Positions 21,722-32,327 of a stretch of DNA of 64,000 nt are shown here, piece after piece. How positions within the stretch are numbered: the stretch's first letter is position 1; each line of letters begins with the position of its first letter. This DNA comes from Aphelocoma coerulescens. Its lineage: Eukaryota; Chordata; Aves; Passeriformes; Corvidae. Under the pieces are notes generated by a model. It was not told the origin of the DNA and made no database searches. It was given only the letters and a program-made list of their open reading frames with translations. The DNA lies in assembly GCF_041296385.1 (NCBI RefSeq), contig NC_091019.1:7401264-7465263 (forward strand), given 5' to 3'. Position numbers and translations under genes: made by a program.

Positions 21722-21739
21722 TGGTGCCCCATGTGAGAA
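21722..21739 (+). promoter_or_regulatory. Candidate primer-binding site
   Basis: TGGTGCCCCATGTGAGAA lies two bases after the 5' LTR. It has the TGG start and position expected of a primer-binding site. The priming tRNA is not identified. Confidence 0.5.
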
Positions 21740-21858
21740 ACTGCAAGATAATTGACCGCCGGAGGAGTGGAGGGGCGGAGCTCTGTAGCCAAGAGCACTG
21801 GAGAGAGGTGCCATAAGTCCCGGGACGACAAAATATTAAAGGTAGGCTACAGGGGACC

Positions 21859-22366
21859 ATGGGAACTCAAATATCCCAAGAAGAGAAGCCTAGAGTAAAT
21901 ATGGATGCTTATGCTAAACAAGCGTGATGTTAAGTATGACAAACATTCTTTAAAAACTTTATTACTGTGGTGTAAGAGCCACGGACTTGAAGCCACTTGT
22001 TTGGGTGCTTTTAAGGTGATAACCTGGGAAAAAGCTGGACTGCAAATTCTTGATTTCACTTCCCGGGGTGATAAGACTGGTAAATCTTTGCTGGCTACCT
22101 GAAGGGTGGTGCTGGAGACCACAAAAGCGGTGAAAAAGGAGCTGAACTTAGAACGGCAAACCTCTGTGGACACGGGTGTGAGGGCGCAGGTGGGTAAAAC
22201 TGGCGAAGAGCCACATGACAGAGCACCGGCCGAGCCTGCTTGTGAGCCTTGTGTTGAACCACCTGGTTGTGTGCCACCTACAAGCCCTAGGACGGACTGC
22301 CATATTTACCCCACTCCCAGAAAACCGCTTTTTCCACCCTTGCCTGCAGATGAGTGGAACAATTAG
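21859..22366 (+). pseudogene. gag: gag N-terminal remnant
   Basis: ATG 21859 starts MGTQIS, with Gly2 and a downstream Ser as in N-myristoylated Gag proteins. A frameshift before 21905 moves the frame. It then reads a matrix-like segment (LKTLLLWCKSHGLEATC, FKVITWEKAGLQI), has a TGA at 22100 (probably from TGG), and continues through a Glu/Pro-rich stretch to a stop at 22364. No capsid or zinc knuckle is seen downstream. Confidence 0.55.
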
Positions 22367-24085
22367 AACAACCCTTGGTACCGTCTTTGGAACCCTCCGG
22401 TACTCTCTGTGGGATGGAGCGGCTCCAGTGGCAGCTGCAGTGGCTCTGTCCGAGGCCCTGGCAGAGCGCCCAAGAACAGCAGCAGCTTCTTTCCTCCCCT
22501 TCTCGCCCTCACTGCTGCGTTTTCACTGTGTATCACCGAGCTGAAGAGGGCAGTGAGGGGTGGGGCAGGCAAGCCCTGACATCCTCCCCATGCTCAGCTT
22601 GGAGGACCCAGACACCTGTGGGAGGGGCCCGGGGGGGCTCATTGAGGGCTGTGCAGATCCATTCCTGCATGTTTTTTCAAGGTGCTCTTTAATTATTGAA
22701 ACTGAGTTGCAGGGAATTTGTTCTACTCAAAAGAAGTCGAAGAAAGGGAAAGACCAGCTTCCAGCTTCCAGTTTCTGCCCTGCTCTTCCTCTCCCTTCCT
22801 GTGTTCGTGATATGGAAAGGTTATCACTGGAAGAGCTTCTGAGAATTGCTTGCTTTGTCCCAACCTTAGTGCCCTTGCAAATGCATATTACTTGTGTTAA
22901 CAAATACGTTTTACTATGCATCTCAAGAACATTTGTGGCTTCTGTTAAAAGTAACTTTTATTTTCACTAAGCTCTGGATTCTGATGGGATTGTTTACTGG
23001 AGAGGTTCAAGATTACCTGTACCAGTACCCTCAGACCCCTCCTTGAAAAGAGCAATTAACTTTAAGGTCTGATGTTGAAACCTTAGATGATTTACAGGGT
23101 TGCTAGGAGCAATTAGCTAGCTGAATTCCTTTCTTTACTCTCTTGTTAACGTTATCTGCAAGGCTTACATATAATTGGCTCATGAGTCTCCACTGCAAAA
23201 GCAGAGGGACCTGTGCCAGCTTTGTCATTGTACTTGCTCTTTTATCCCACAGCTTACTAAGGTAATTTTACCATGAATATTTTGCCGTGAATAAACATGC
23301 AACAGCTTTTCAAATTGGTACAGCTTTTTAGTGGTTCAAGTGTGGATTTTTCCCTTGCCACTTCAAAATTAAAATTGGAGTTGATATCAAAAAAGTTTAA
23401 GTACAGTGATGGACCAGAAAAGTGACTAAAAGTGACACCACCTTACAAAACAGACTTGCTCTCTGAGTATGTGTTATCTGCTCAGTGGCTGAGTTTCTAA
23501 TATTTGCTATTCTTGTGCAGACAGGAAAACAGTAAACAGTAGTACACTCCTTTGGAATCATCTGAAACCATGGCTTTGTAGCTGTTTACATGCACTTGTC
23601 AGTTCTATGCACCCACTGACCTACCAAAGTTACATGTGCAAAATTCAGGTCAGTATTATATGACTAGGCCCTCGGTATTTATCGTTGCCTTTAATAGTCC
23701 AAGGTCAAGTCTATTGTACTGATAATCACAAAAGGCTGTCTTGTCATCTGCGAACTGAGTAAGTTTTAAGTGCGATTTGCCAATATATACATTGTTGTCA
23801 CTTTTCTGACTAAAAACATTCATGGTATTCTTTGGCACATCTTGAAGATTGCCAGAGATTTAATGATTGTAATAAGCCTTGTAAAGCTGTATCTTAAAAG
23901 ACTCTGGCCAAATTATGCTTATACCAGGAAAGTACTGAAGGACGCATGATATTGTCATTTTTTGAGTACATCTGCTACTTGGAAAATCATGCGAACTTGT
24001 GCCAGAGGAGTCCCGACTGTGAAGGAATATTTTCAATCATGATTATAGTTACCATGACCTATTCTCACAACTGAATTATGTCACA
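22367..24085. other. Unrecognised interior of the 6.4-kb element
   Basis: GC-rich low-complexity sequence to about 22670, then AT-rich DNA without viral motifs. No gene supported. Confidence 0.5.
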
Positions 24086-24088
24086 TCA

Positions 24089-24701
24089 CAGCTGAATAGT
24101 ATGGCCCTCTGGCCGTTCCCTCTGCAGGCTTTCCTCAGCATTTGGTCCTTCTTCCTGTTTCAGCAGCTTTTCTATGGCTTGATCCAGTACAGCTGTGCAG
24201 TTTTTCAGTGTTTCCAGAGTTCCAGGAAAAGATATCTGGACTACATCGAAGGCCTCCTCCAGGCTGATGGTGTTCTCGCAGAGATGCTCTGGCAGTCTGC
24301 CGTGCTCGGGACAGCCCAGCTAGCTCAGTTGGTATAACATGGGACTCTTAATCTCAGGGCCATGGGATCCCTCCCACGGGCACACAGTCCTCCCAAGAGT
24401 GCTGCGCTGCAGCTCCTGGAGGCAGGAATCACACAGGATCACCTTCTCTGGCTGGCCCGAGTTTTCCCCCTTCCACATGCATTGCTCTTCCTGCTTTTCC
24501 TCCTCTTGGAGTGCAGGAGCATCCATAAACTTCTGCACTATGTTGCGGAGGTGGGGTTGGGCTGCAGCTCTCTGATGGGGGACTGGCAGAGCGGACACCA
24601 GGCGGAACTCTGCTTGCACCAGAGCGCCTGCTTGGTGCAGCCCCTGCAGAGGTGTAGCTGCAGCCCAGCGACACAGGGTCCTTGTAAATGTCTTGCCACA
24701 C
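24089..24701 (-). pseudogene. RING/TRIM-like gene remnant, antisense
   Basis: On the minus strand, from about 24701, a segment reads [13 protein letters not shown], which resembles the first half of a RING finger. A frameshift leads to [11 protein letters not shown] and [12 protein letters not shown], resembling the end of RING and the linker of TRIM-type E3 ligases. Next come Glu-rich EEEKQEEQ and a [11 protein letters not shown] segment (B-box-like Cys pair). After the tRNA-like insertion at 24314-24382, a helical segment follows (SLEEAFDVVQIS, LDQAIEKLLKQEEG), ending at a TGA near 24090. Several metal ligands are missing and frames are broken. The family call rests on short pattern matches only. 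Confidence 0.35.
24314..24382 (+). pseudogene. tRNA-Lys(CTT)-like pseudogene
   Basis: GCCCAGCTAGCTCAGTTGG begins an acceptor stem and D arm. The anticodon arm GACTCTTAATCTC carries CTT and is perfect. The T arm is damaged (CATGGGATCCCTCCCACG, lacking the TTC of the loop), and the D arm has TATAACAT where TAGAGCAT is expected. It interrupts the minus-strand reading frame described above. It is a pseudogene or retroposed tRNA, not a working gene. Confidence 0.75.
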
Positions 24702-24849
24702 TTTATAATTTCTCTAGTAAATCCATGTTGCTGCTATTTCAGTTCTAGTTTTATATCAGTTGTTTGCTTGTATATTGTTCATTGATGTTAAGTGCTATAC
24801 GACAAATTTTTGGTAGCTTTCTTGCACTGATGAAGTCAAGATGAGTTAC

Positions 24850-25290
24850 ATTCTGCTGTATCAGAAACTTTTATAAGAAAACTCTCAACTCTGAATTTAG
24901 TTCTGTCAAAATTTGAGTGATATTAATTTTAAGTTCTGCTAAATGTGAGTGTTGTACGTTTATATGAGGCTAAGGCTACATTCTGTTGAGTTTGTTGTTA
25001 ATTTATGGGATGTCAAATTTAAATTCTTTTAATTTGATATTCTGTTACATTTAAGTTCTGTTAGGCTTAAGTTCCGCTGAAGCTAATTTCTGACAAGTTT
25101 AACTGCTGTTGAGTCTTAAGTTTAAGTTCTGTTATTTTAATTTCTGTTAAGTCTAAGTCATAGATTGATTTCTGTTCAGTTTCAATGATGTTAACTTTAA
25201 GTTCTGTCTGGTTTATTCTCTGCTACGTTTAAGTAACAAGTTTAAGTGAAGTGAAGTTTAGCTTCTGCTGGAATATGCTCATTTAAACTG
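24850..25290 (+). repeat. Degenerate TTTAAGTTCTGTTA minisatellite
   Basis: More than a dozen imperfect copies of a roughly 14-22 bp unit containing TTAAGTTCTG or TTCTGYTRA occur in a row, for example near 24928, 25050, 25068, 25118, 25138, 25195 and 25228. Units are diverged and unevenly spaced, so the array is old. Confidence 0.65.
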
Positions 25291-26460
25291 AAAGATGCAG
25301 TTCTTTTGTTACAGAGATAAGATTGAACCAACTGAAACAATTACAATGAAGAATTGATAAGCAACTGTTTAAGAACATGAAATAATAAGCTGTAAAAATA
25401 TGTGAAGATTCGGTTTGCTAAATCCTTAAATTCATTGAAAATTCCATGTGTATGAATGTTCTGCATTGGCCAGTTGGGATGGTTATGCATAACAATCTTT
25501 GCTGTTCCATCTTTCACAGGTAACACAGAAAAATGACTAACAGTTCTAAATTATGGATATTATTGATTGTAAGCTGTTCAGTCCTTTCTTGCTTGCTTTT
25601 ATTTTGCTTTACTGTCTTATATGCATAGATGTATGAAGAAGTATACTCTCAATTTTTAAAAATAAGTTACTGTAGATGCATTATTGATTCTGAATATATT
25701 CTTAATATCATAGCTTGAATTCACTGACTTTTATAAAGGGCATTATCCATAACGTTATTTGATGTTATGCATATGCAATTCTTTGATTGTTTGCAGTTTG
25801 TTTATGGTACCATTGATTATTTACCTAAAGATGAATGATAAGCCAGCTGTTTTACAGATTTTCACACACTGTTACGTAGCTATCTGCAAGATGTGTCATT
25901 TTAAGAAACTTTTCTAAGTGTTATTAATACAGGCTTGTTTCTAGGATATGTTAGGGGAACCCTTCCAGTTAAGGCCTTAGCTCTGGCCAAGCCCTGGCCC
26001 TACCTGGTCAGGAAGCATGCCAACAGACCCAGGTGTTTCTGCACTAAAAACATAATTGAGTCACTTTTACCTGCTGATTTGGGCTTCTGAAAGCTGGACC
26101 CGCCTTTGAGGTAAACTTGGGAGCCTTGCCCGAGGTAAACTTGGGAGCCTTGCCCGGGAAGGTTCTCCAGGTCCTCATTGTGAAACAGGGTTCACCAGCT
26201 ATGGCAGACTCTGGGTGATGGTCTAGTGTTGAGGCAATTGAAAGTGTACCGTTCTAAAGCACTATCCTTTTGTCATGTGATACTGATTACATGTCTTACT
26301 TTGCTTTTTTGCTGGGTGTAGGTTTATTGTTTCATTACATGTATTTCCTTGCTTTTATGTTGCCTTCACGTTCATAGTGACAAACACACATGTTATCATA
26401 AAAACAAAAAGGGGGTTTATGACCTCTCAGGAATATCTAGATAATGCAATATTTACACTA
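25291..26460. other. Unrecognised interior of the 6.4-kb element
   Basis: AT-rich without gene signals. A 24-bp unit GAGGTAAACTTGGGAGCCTT(GCCC) is duplicated head to tail at 26108-26131 and 26132-26155. Confidence 0.5.
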
Positions 26461-27240
26461 GAGTTTTTGCAGGCAGATCATCAATTTTGATCCCCAGCAG
26501 AGCAATAACGGTCTGAAGATCTGCATGTGTGAAACCAATTTCTAAAAGGTTTTACGTAAGGATCCACAATTGGGCGTGCAATGGCAAGGCCAAGCTGATC
26601 TACTGACCTAGGGGAGAGGGTACATACGTGTTTTATTGCCAACAGGTCTAGAGTGGATACCTGCCTGACCTGACAAACATCAATTGCCTCAGAGAAAATG
26701 AGGCCCAGTGAGAGGAAAAATGACCCAGTCACCATCCAGCCCTCGTGGCGAAGGCAGGAGCAGGAGTAGGACTGCCAGGAAGATGGCTGTGACCTGAAGG
26801 CTTGCGGAGGCAGCCTGCCAACTGCCTTGTGTCCTACTGCATCTACCATCATGTTGCTGTGTTCCTGCTGACCTTCCTCAGTTGTTTCCTTTTCCATGCT
26901 TCCAGAGAGACATTTGGCAGTGTTGGGGTCCGTGTTTCTGGCTGGTGGACTCCCTCCTGTCTGGCGGCGTGGCCCCTGAGCTCCAGCCATGGGAGCTTTG
27001 GAACAGTAGCCATTTACTGCCAAGTGCAGAAGAAGAAGCAGCTCTCTGGGGACATTGGACACTATCTTTTCCTTTTCCTATGTTATGAGTCTTTTTGTTG
27101 GTGGCATGGTTGTTCTTGGTGGGTTTTGTTGGTTGTGATCTGTATTCCATGTGTTTTGTCCTGTGGCCGGCAGGTGGGGTGGTGGCTTTACAGGTGCAGA
27201 CTGTTTTAACATTAGAATACATTAACCCTTTGCATAAAAA
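26461..27240. other. Unrecognised 3' interior, open on both strands
   Basis: A minus-strand frame of 193 codons (26481-27062) faces plus-strand frames rich in hydrophobic residues near 27060-27160 (FLLVAWLFLVGFVGC). The position, just before the polypurine tract, is where an envelope transmembrane region would lie in a provirus. No envelope motif (furin site, CX6CC) was found, so neither strand is assigned. Confidence 0.3.
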
Positions 27241-27241
27241 A

Positions 27242-27256
27242 CAAAAAAGGGGGAGA
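27242..27256 (+). promoter_or_regulatory. Polypurine tract before the 3' LTR
   Basis: CAAAAAAGGGGGAGA abuts the 3' LTR start at 27257. It is the usual plus-strand primer. Confidence 0.65.
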
Positions 27257-27690
27257 TATGGCATTTAAGTAAAACCTTATAAAATGAAGGTCTTGTTGCC
27301 TTTGTAAAATTATGGCTCAGGCCTGTTACTTCAGCTAGAGAAGGACTGTGAGAAAAGTCTGTGAGAAGAAAAACAATTAGTTCTTACCGATGAGAATGTA
27401 GTATCAACAGAAGCAAGAAAGTTAAACAGTAGAAGGAGAAAACAACAACATATCCGCACCTGTTATTTTTCTGAATGCTTGAACGCTTATGCTATAGGTA
27501 GCCAATGGTAGTATATTGTGATCAATAATAGCCAACGAGCCTATTGTAGTAGTTTAGCAGCCAATGAATCTGTAACACAAATAATGACATACAAAAGGTG
27601 TATAAAAGAGGCTGCTTTGTTTAATAAACAGCTTTTTGGCCCTTGAAAGAGGCACTGTCCGTGTGTGTCGTGACTGCCCCAACAGCGACA
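27257..27690 (+). repeat. 3' LTR of the 6.4-kb element
   Basis: Matches 21294-21719 along its length, with a 9-11 bp difference near the start (CTTATAAAATGAAGG) and scattered substitutions. The first bases read TATGG where the 5' LTR has TGTGG. Confidence 0.85.
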
Positions 27691-27905
27691 AATCGTATAA
27701 TTTCAATTTCATAAAACTATTCATTGAAGAGTTTATGAATCTTTTTGAATTCAGGAGACCAGGTAGATTGCTGGTCTTGGTTAAGTAAAGAGTTTGGAAA
27801 AAATTATCTTTTAAAATTTTTTTTTAATATAAGATGTTGTCAATCGATAAAGTAAAAAGGAAAAAATATATCCTAGGTGTCAAGAAATTGAAAATTAAAA
27901 AAGAT

Positions 27906-28185
27906 TGTTACAGTGGGCATTACTGTAACACGTGTATCAAACAAGGCGGCCCATGGAAAAGAAATATATATAGGCTGATTCATGATAGATGTTTCAGAGC
28001 TGTTTATTTCTCCAGCCGCATGGCCGGGATCTGCCAAGGAACTGAGGTAGTCATGGGACCTGAGGGTCCTTGGCCGTGCAGGGGAGCACAAAACAACCAA
28101 TGGGGAACGAGGCTGACTGGGGGCTAGGGAAACCCCGTGTCTCTTCCCCAGGGCCCCTCTCCCAAGGCTACATGGCAGGGGGGAG
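27906..28185 (-). repeat. 3' LTR of cold-shock element, copy 2
   Basis: Same family as 29817-30106. The minus-strand start (TGTCGGGGTCCC in the partner) is deleted, so similarity begins at CTCCCCCCTGCC. Confidence 0.85.
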
Positions 28186-28382
28186 ATTTAAAACTTGAAA
28201 ACAACTGGATAAACATAACAAGAACAGTTTTAAAATAATACAAGCCACCCTCCTGAGCCTTTAAATGTCCAAACAGATTCTCTGGAACATCTTAAGGCTG
28301 ACAGAAGCGAGACAAGACTCTCCGGGCATGCTTTGTGGGGAAACTGAGGCAGGAGAGGGTTTAATTTCTTCCCTCCCCCTTT

Positions 28383-28847
28383 TCATCCCCCCCTCAGTAT
28401 CGGAGAGGAGTTGTAGGGAAAGGGAATTGTATAGGGAAGCCATGGGGTGAAAAACGGATTAGGAATAAACTGGGGATGGGGTAAACTTAGGAAGGGGTTC
28501 ATATTGGGTATAGGGTAAAAGGGGAAAGTAGGTTGTGGGTAGGGAAGTTGCTGGGATGGATATTGTTTATAATTTTGTGCATAACGGCTGCCTTTGACTG
28601 GAATACCTCCCAGCCCAGTAACATTTGCTGCTTGTAAATCCTTATTTCCTTGTACTATATCAAATTGTACAACTTCCCCATCTCCTACACTTTGCAGGTA
28701 ATTTTTAGGGTTGTTCCTTTTAATGGCAGTTCTATGGATGAATAAATCTTCCCCTGTATCATCTCGTGTTATAAATCCATAGGTTTTTTTGACATTGTAC
28801 CATTTCACAGTTCCTGTGATTTTCATTGCTATAACTTCTCCTATCAT
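28383..28847 (-). CDS. Y-box cold-shock domain protein with Pro/Phe-rich tail
   Basis: A 154-codon ORF starting at ATG 28847. Residues about 5-85 are a cold-shock domain: [11 protein letters not shown]1-like YGFITR, RNP2-like DLFIHRTAI, then the AIKRNNP insertion and [11 protein letters not shown] seen in vertebrate Y-box proteins. An N-terminal VIAMK precedes the domain, as in YBX proteins just before their domain. Residues about 95-150 form a tail of repeated Pro, Phe and Tyr ([22 protein letters not shown]) found also, frameshifted, in copy 1 but not typical of YBX. The domain is about two-thirds identical to copy 1 by eye. Likely an RNA-binding protein; its action on element or host RNA is inference. 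Confidence 0.8.
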   Translation of the reverse strand: MIGEVIAMKITGTVKWYNVKKTYGFITRDDTGEDLFIHRTAIKRNNPKNYLQSVGDGEVVQFDIVQGNKDLQAANVTGLGGIPVKGSRYAQNYKQYPSQQLPYPQPTFPFYPIPNMNPFLSLPHPQFIPNPFFTPWLPYTIPFPYNSSPILRGG

Positions 28848-28859
28848 GTGCTTGCATGT

Positions 28860-29345
28860 TTGTCATGGCTGCTGGTCCTGCATGGCTGCCACCTCGCTGA
28901 CTCCAACATCTCAGCCAGGCCCCCACATTGCAGCTGCTCTGTGCCCTCCGAGCGGCGCTGCTCTGGCACGTGTCTGGGCTCTGCGTGGCCCCTCATTGCC
29001 ATCGCTCCGTCAGTTCCATGCTGCTTTGAGTGCGGCCTCGTTATGGCTCCGCGCTGCGCTGCACGGCTTCTCATGTCACTGTGGAAACCACTGCTTCTCG
29101 CTCTACAGGGCTCTCCAAGCCGTGTGCTCAGAGCGGGCTTCCACCGACCCCCGGTTCCTGGATGCCCGTGAGGGCTGCCTCTCTGCTGCACACAGCCCAC
29201 GGCCCCTGCGGCGCCGCTCCCTCACTCGCGGTCAAGCGGCTGGGGACCCCGAGACAGGGATGGGGTCCGCGATAAGGCACGGGCTCCCGAGGGGGTCAGG
29301 CACATCCAGCGCAGGCACCTCCACTGGCATGGCTGCAGTCACACG
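28860..29345 (-). other. GC-rich linker of cold-shock element, copy 2
   Basis: A GC-rich segment between the two ORFs, in the same relative place as 10010-10470 in copy 1. Here the frames are closed, so the two proteins are separate. Frames seen on either strand are compositional. Confidence 0.5.
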
Positions 29346-29440
29346 TTCCTGGGATTATGACCATCCTCTTCTCTAGGGGTAATGGGACCATACAAATGCT
29401 CCTGAAGAGCTTCACTGATTACAATTGATCCATTGAGAGG

Positions 29441-29704
29441 TTATGTCGCTAGTCCATGTTTTGTTTGATCCCTTATCTTATCCCAGATCTCGTACCAAAA
29501 ACACTTGAGACTAGTTCCACAAGGATCAATATCAAAAAGTAAGTCTCGAGAAATATAGAATAAATTTTTGAAAAGCCAGTTAAAAAAATGTTCTAGATCT
29601 CCCTGAACAAATACTTTCTTGTTCTGTTGTTCAAGGATTTCTTTAACTTCTAGATACATTTCTTTCTGTGGCTCAGAGAGCCGCATTTCCCACGCTTCTT
29701 CCAT
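29441..29704 (-). CDS. Gag matrix-like protein of cold-shock element
   Basis: An 87-codon ORF starting MEEAWEMRLSEPQKEMYLEV, colinear with the start of the copy 1 fusion ORF (MEEPWEDSWLSEPHMDIYLK). Shared features are an EILEQ/MILEQ helix, LEHFFNWLFKNLFYISRDL against LKHFLAWLFKDFFYVSWDL, and an aromatic helix after it. The pattern resembles a betaretroviral matrix region, usually used for membrane and RNA contact. It ends before the GC-rich block, so in this copy it is not fused to the cold-shock domain. Confidence 0.6.
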   Translation of the reverse strand: MEEAWEMRLSEPQKEMYLEVKEILEQQNKKVFVQGDLEHFFNWLFKNLFYISRDLLFDIDPCGTSLKCFWYEIWDKIRDQTKHGLAT

Positions 29705-29816
29705 AGTCCAGAGAGAATATCCAAACCAAGGTTAGAAGAGAGAGATCTAGAGTGGTTTTTACTCACAAATTTTCTGTCCTTAGGAATCGGTGTCTTGCCA
29801 GCATTTACCTACCATT

Positions 29817-30106
29817 TGTTACAGTGGGGATTACTGTAACACACGTATCAAACAAGGCGGCCCATGGAAAAGAAATATATATAGGCTGATTCATGATAGA
29901 TGTTTCAGAGCTGTTTATTTCTCCAGCCGCATGGCCGGGATCTGCCGAGGAACTAGGCAGTCACGGGACCCGAGGGTCCTTAGCTGCACAGGGGAACACA
30001 AAACAACCAATGGGGAACAAGGCTGACCAGGGGCTAGGGAAACCCCATGTCTCTCCCCCAGGGCCCCTCTCCCAGGGCTACATGGCAGGGGGGAGGGACC
30101 CCGACA
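29817..30106 (-). repeat. 5' LTR of cold-shock element, copy 2
   Basis: 290 bp reading, on the minus strand, TGTCGGGGTCCC to ACTGTAACA, with CCCATTGGTTG, a GGAGAAATAAACAG polyadenylation signal and TATATATATTTC. Clearly the same family as 9290-9564. Confidence 0.9.
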
Positions 30107-30112
30107 AAAGAT

Positions 30113-31889
30113 GAAGTAAAAAATACAAAAATGATAATGGTCTGAAAATGAACCATGACAACAAACCCATGGAGGTTTATGTAGCCATTAAGAAAATACA
30201 CTGGCTGTCAGAATCCACATTCACTTTAAAAAAGAAATGTGATACGAAATAGGTAAGTCCCTAATAAGCTAGGAACTTTGCAACAGCTTTCCACATACGT
30301 GTTTGTAATATACTCAATTTCCATATAAGCATTTTAAGGGAAAAGTATATCAGAGAACTAAGTTTCAGAGATTCTTTGCTTAATTGACATTTTAGTTACT
30401 TCCTCTATAGAATGGATGTTGGGTTCTTTTTTTTTTTTTAGCTGTGTGAGTAGTACAGACTAAATCAATGGTAATATTTACATTTATTATAACTCTTTCT
30501 CACAGTAGTTTTTCTCCATGGGGTATCAGAGAAACCCAATGCAGTACACCTACAGGGCCTGTCAACCCCATAAGAAAATCCAAATCAAGGATGAAGTAAA
30601 TTTGTGGAGTAGTATTGATGAACTTATTCTGATGTTCTCAGTGCTTGACCAGATCAGTAGGTAGCAGAAATTATTTTTGAGAGTAAGGCCAAATATTTGA
30701 AAACTAGAGATCCATTTTCTATAGAGATTTTTTGCTCTCACAAGTTCCCTTTGGGTTTTGAGCACGAATTCTCCATAGATTTCAGTAAGCTTAACTTCTT
30801 CGGGCTGCCTTCTTCCTTCAGTTCCTTTTTAGTAACTTCCTGGCTAAAAAATGCAAGACTCATTGGTTACCATTGTGCCCAAAAATAATCTCACTTGAGA
30901 TCTTACCATTAGACATATATTTAAAAAGAAGACTTTTCTGAAAATCTTATTTAGAAAAACTTTACAAACTATTTTTATTTGTGATTAAAGCTACTGAAAT
31001 ATTACTATGAAGAATTTTTTCCCTTGTCAGGCAATTTGCTGTTGTTCCAAGCTACTATATGAAAGTTACCATGAATGTGTCCTTTAACAGCAGTTACTGA
31101 CTGCACATAGCAGTCCACTTTAAGGCATCCTAAAAAAATGAGTAGACTGACCATAAGCTGAGCCAGTAATTTTGGCTGGGTTTTTTCCCCTATCCTGCTT
31201 TCAGGTAAAACCATGGGAAAAAATCCTTAGCACTCCTCTTTGCAGCATAATGGTAACAGATATATGTAAGACCCATCAAATGGTGATGGTTGTACTTTGA
31301 ATACCTTTAATAATATTCTCTGCTTTTTGCCAGTGTGTGCTTGAAAAACACATTACATCCAATAAAATATTTAATGCTTATATTTGTGTTGTGTGACAAG
31401 GATCAAACTACCCTATGAATGTACGAATCTGTTATACCCAAATGCTCAAACTAATTAACAATTAAGTTCTCTATATCATCTTGTAGATGACACATGTGAA
31501 CTAATAATAAAACTGAGTTAATAAAAGAACCCTGCCCTGTTAAAAAACCCTGGCTATCTTTCTCTGTAAGCATAAGTTGTATCAGCCTTCTAATTCACAT
31601 GCTGTGCATTCCCTGTATCTAACAATGGGAAAATGATATTTTATTTGGTTTAAGAATTGCTAGAATAAACAAGAAAATACCTTTCCCTATCTCTTGATGA
31701 CTTAAGGTGGACTAAGAATCAAGGTTACAGAAATATCAGGGACAAACTTATCCTCCTCTTCTTCCTATGAGTAGCTTTGCCTCATGAATCCAGACATGAC
31801 TTACGCTACTGGAATTTGCTATCTTGCTAAGCTAAATATCCAGCACTGCTACCAGTCACCATGAAATCCCGATGTATGCTTCTGCAAAG
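30113..31889. other. AT-rich non-coding DNA
   Basis: No gene recognised. Confidence 0.55.
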
Positions 31890-31895
31890 AAGAAT

Positions 31896-32321
31896 TGCTG
31901 ACTTTGGCGGGGGAAGACATGCAGACAATCAATGTGATTGATAAGGCAAGCTTCGTTTATTGGCAATACAGAGGCACTTATATAGTATGAATGTACATGC
32001 TTGTCAGTTCTTGATTGGTTTAAGCTTATAAAAGTGCATCCTTACTTCTACATAATTGGGTTAGATAAAAGACTACATTTGGCAAGCTTCTATTATTTAT
32101 GTTTTGACTTGAGAAATCAAAGTTCTCCCTCCCTTCTCATGGTCAGTATGTCTTATCAGCACAGCACTGTACCTCCTTAAAACTCCCTTTTGGTTCTCAG
32201 GCCTGTTTCTCACGCAGGCATTTTCTCATGCAGGCCTTTGCTTGTACAGCTCTTTTATTGATCTGTACCTTTCAGCTTTATCAATGATCCATGTCCCTGA
32301 TCCTCTAACCATTCTTTAACA
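31896..32321 (-). mobile_element. Solo LTR (class II type), minus strand
   Basis: 426 bp with perfect 6-bp TSD aagaat (31890-31895 and 32322-32327). On the minus strand it reads TGTTAAAGAATGGTTAGAGG to AAGTCAGCA, with ACTATATAAGTGCC (TATA) and CCAATAAACGAAGC (polyadenylation). Same family as 33770-34208. Confidence 0.9.
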
Positions 32322-32327
32322 AAGAAT

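Larger units (their letters stand above)
21294..27690 (+). mobile_element. LTR element with decayed gag and non-viral interior
   Basis: LTRs at 21294-21719 and 27257-27690 are close matches. A primer-binding-site-like TGGTGCCCC lies at 21722, and a polypurine tract (AAAAAAGGGGGAGA) precedes the 3' LTR. Flanks aatctc (21288-21293) and aatcgt (27691-27696) share four of six bases, an eroded TSD. Only the beginning of gag is recognised. About 4.5 kb between 22370 and 26900 has no retroviral pol or env motifs. It holds an antisense RING-like remnant, a tRNA-like pseudogene and an AT-rich minisatellite. This is either a large non-autonomous element with cargo or a provirus whose genes were replaced by later insertions. 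Confidence 0.7.
27906..30106 (-). mobile_element. Short LTR element carrying a Y-box cold-shock domain (copy 2)
   Basis: A 2201-bp element on the minus strand: 5' LTR 29817-30106, internal 28186-29816, 3' LTR 27906-28185. The perfect 6-bp TSD aaagat (27900-27905 and 30107-30112) shows independent integration from copy 1. The LTRs differ from each other at many more places than in copy 1 (roughly 15 by eye). The 3' LTR has lost its first bases together with the adjoining internal sequence. It encodes a matrix-like ORF and a separate cold-shock ORF in the order seen in copy 1. No pol or env. Confidence 0.9.

Noticed and set aside
26481..27062. 193-codon minus-strand open frame
   Set aside because: No family motif, and it lies antisense in the 3' part of an LTR element. 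Composition alone can explain it. Kept only as an unassigned interval.
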